Assembly (NCBI GenBank): GCA_035606355.1
Contig: DATNFO010000015.1
Span: forward strand, 124,001-188,000
Direction: 5' to 3'
DNA: 64,000 bases
Origin: Sulfopaludibacter sp035606355
GTDB taxonomy: Bacteria > Acidobacteriota > Terriglobia > Bryobacterales > Bryobacteraceae
Made by a program: the position numbers and the translations under genes
In this document: positions 63,806 to 64,000 of the stretch, piece by piece
Layout of the letters: every line of letters begins with the position of its first letter
Position numbering within the stretch: position 1 is the stretch's first letter
Notes under the pieces: model-generated
What the model was told of the DNA's origin: nothing
Seen by the model: the letters and a program-made list of their open reading frames with translations, nothing else
Database searches by the model: none

Positions 63806-64000
63806 TCTTCCAGCAGTTCGGTGAGGCGTCGGCGGTCCAGGCGGATGCCGTTGTCGTAGCGCACAAGGCCGTCGCGCTTCAGCTTATTCATGAAGTAGCT
63901 GATGCGCGAGCGCGTGGTCCCGACCATGGCGGCGAGTGTCTCCTGATTCATGCGGGGAATGCGGTCGGAGCCCGAAGGAGCCAGATAAAGCAGCGTGCTG
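63802..64000 (-). CDS. Crp/Fnr-family transcriptional regulator, C-terminal HTH part (partial)
   Basis: The last ~65 residues are present, cut by the right edge. The Crp-type helix-turn-helix is clear: MNQETLAAMVGTTRSRISYF followed by MNKLKRDGLVRYDNG and the tail RLTELLEE. The N-terminal cyclic-nucleotide-like sensor domain is off the window. In the complete protein the domain would bind a dyad operator. It is a possible but unproven reader of the motif shared by the T6SS promoters. Confidence 0.85.
   Translation of the reverse strand, partial: STLLYLAPSGSDRIPRMNQETLAAMVGTTRSRISYFMNKLKRDGLVRYDNGIRLDRRRLTELLEE

Overview
The window (GC-rich, both strands used) looks like chromosome from an Acidobacteriota bacterium of the Solibacter/Bryobacter type. 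The reasons are a TIGR03435-type soil-acidobacterial protein, a large carboxypeptidase-regulatory-domain TonB receptor, several Tat-exported carbohydrate and peptide enzymes, a PEP-CTERM protein, a giant IPT/TIG-repeat surface protein and many GACCGG-rich palindromic intergenic repeats. This assignment is inferred from gene content; no rRNA or tRNA gene is present to confirm it.

Region 1 (1-14.7 kb) is metabolic and envelope DNA: the end of an unidentified gene, an exported metallo-beta-lactamase-fold hydrolase, a PEP-CTERM protein, a GH127-type arabinofuranosidase with a DUF1566 tail divergent from an M24 aminopeptidase, a Tat-exported TIM-barrel-like protein, a frameshifted IS110-family transposase, a TonB-dependent receptor and an acyl-CoA dehydrogenase.

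Region 2 (14.7-49.3 kb) is a large type VI secretion (T6SS) island. It opens with a candidate effector/adaptor block: a LysM plus peptidoglycan-binding protein, a 1750-residue protein with two metzincin-like sites, an unknown partner, a small Ig-like protein, a CEEC-repeat protein and a DUF4123 adaptor. A signalling block follows: VWA protein, PP2C phosphatase, membrane protein, TPR protein and zinc-ribbon Ser/Thr kinase, resembling TerY-P triads and the PpkA/PppA switch of T6SS. The structural genes come next: tssB, tssC, hcp, tssE, tssF, then (after a repeat, a broken TIGR03435 gene and an antisense lipase) tssG, vgrG, a MORN-type protein, a PAAR-like DUF4280 protein, a SPOR protein, tssJ, tssK, tssL, tssM, and after another repeat tssA. 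No ClpV/TssH is present in the window.

Region 3 (49.3-63.7 kb) is a translationally coupled three-gene operon for exported proteins, ending in a 4234-residue protein with FG-GAP repeats, about 35 IPT/TIG repeats and He_PIG-like Ig domains. The window closes inside a Crp/Fnr-family regulator gene.

The most useful new observation is a 13-base motif, CAAAATTGAACAG (one copy with one change), present once in each of four promoter gaps: before tssB, tssG, tssJ and the operon of the giant IPT/TIG protein. This suggests one regulon that ties the surface-protein operon to the T6SS. Two dispersed repeat families also stand out: a composite palindrome found only around the T6SS genes, and GACCGG hairpins that start directly at gene stop codons.
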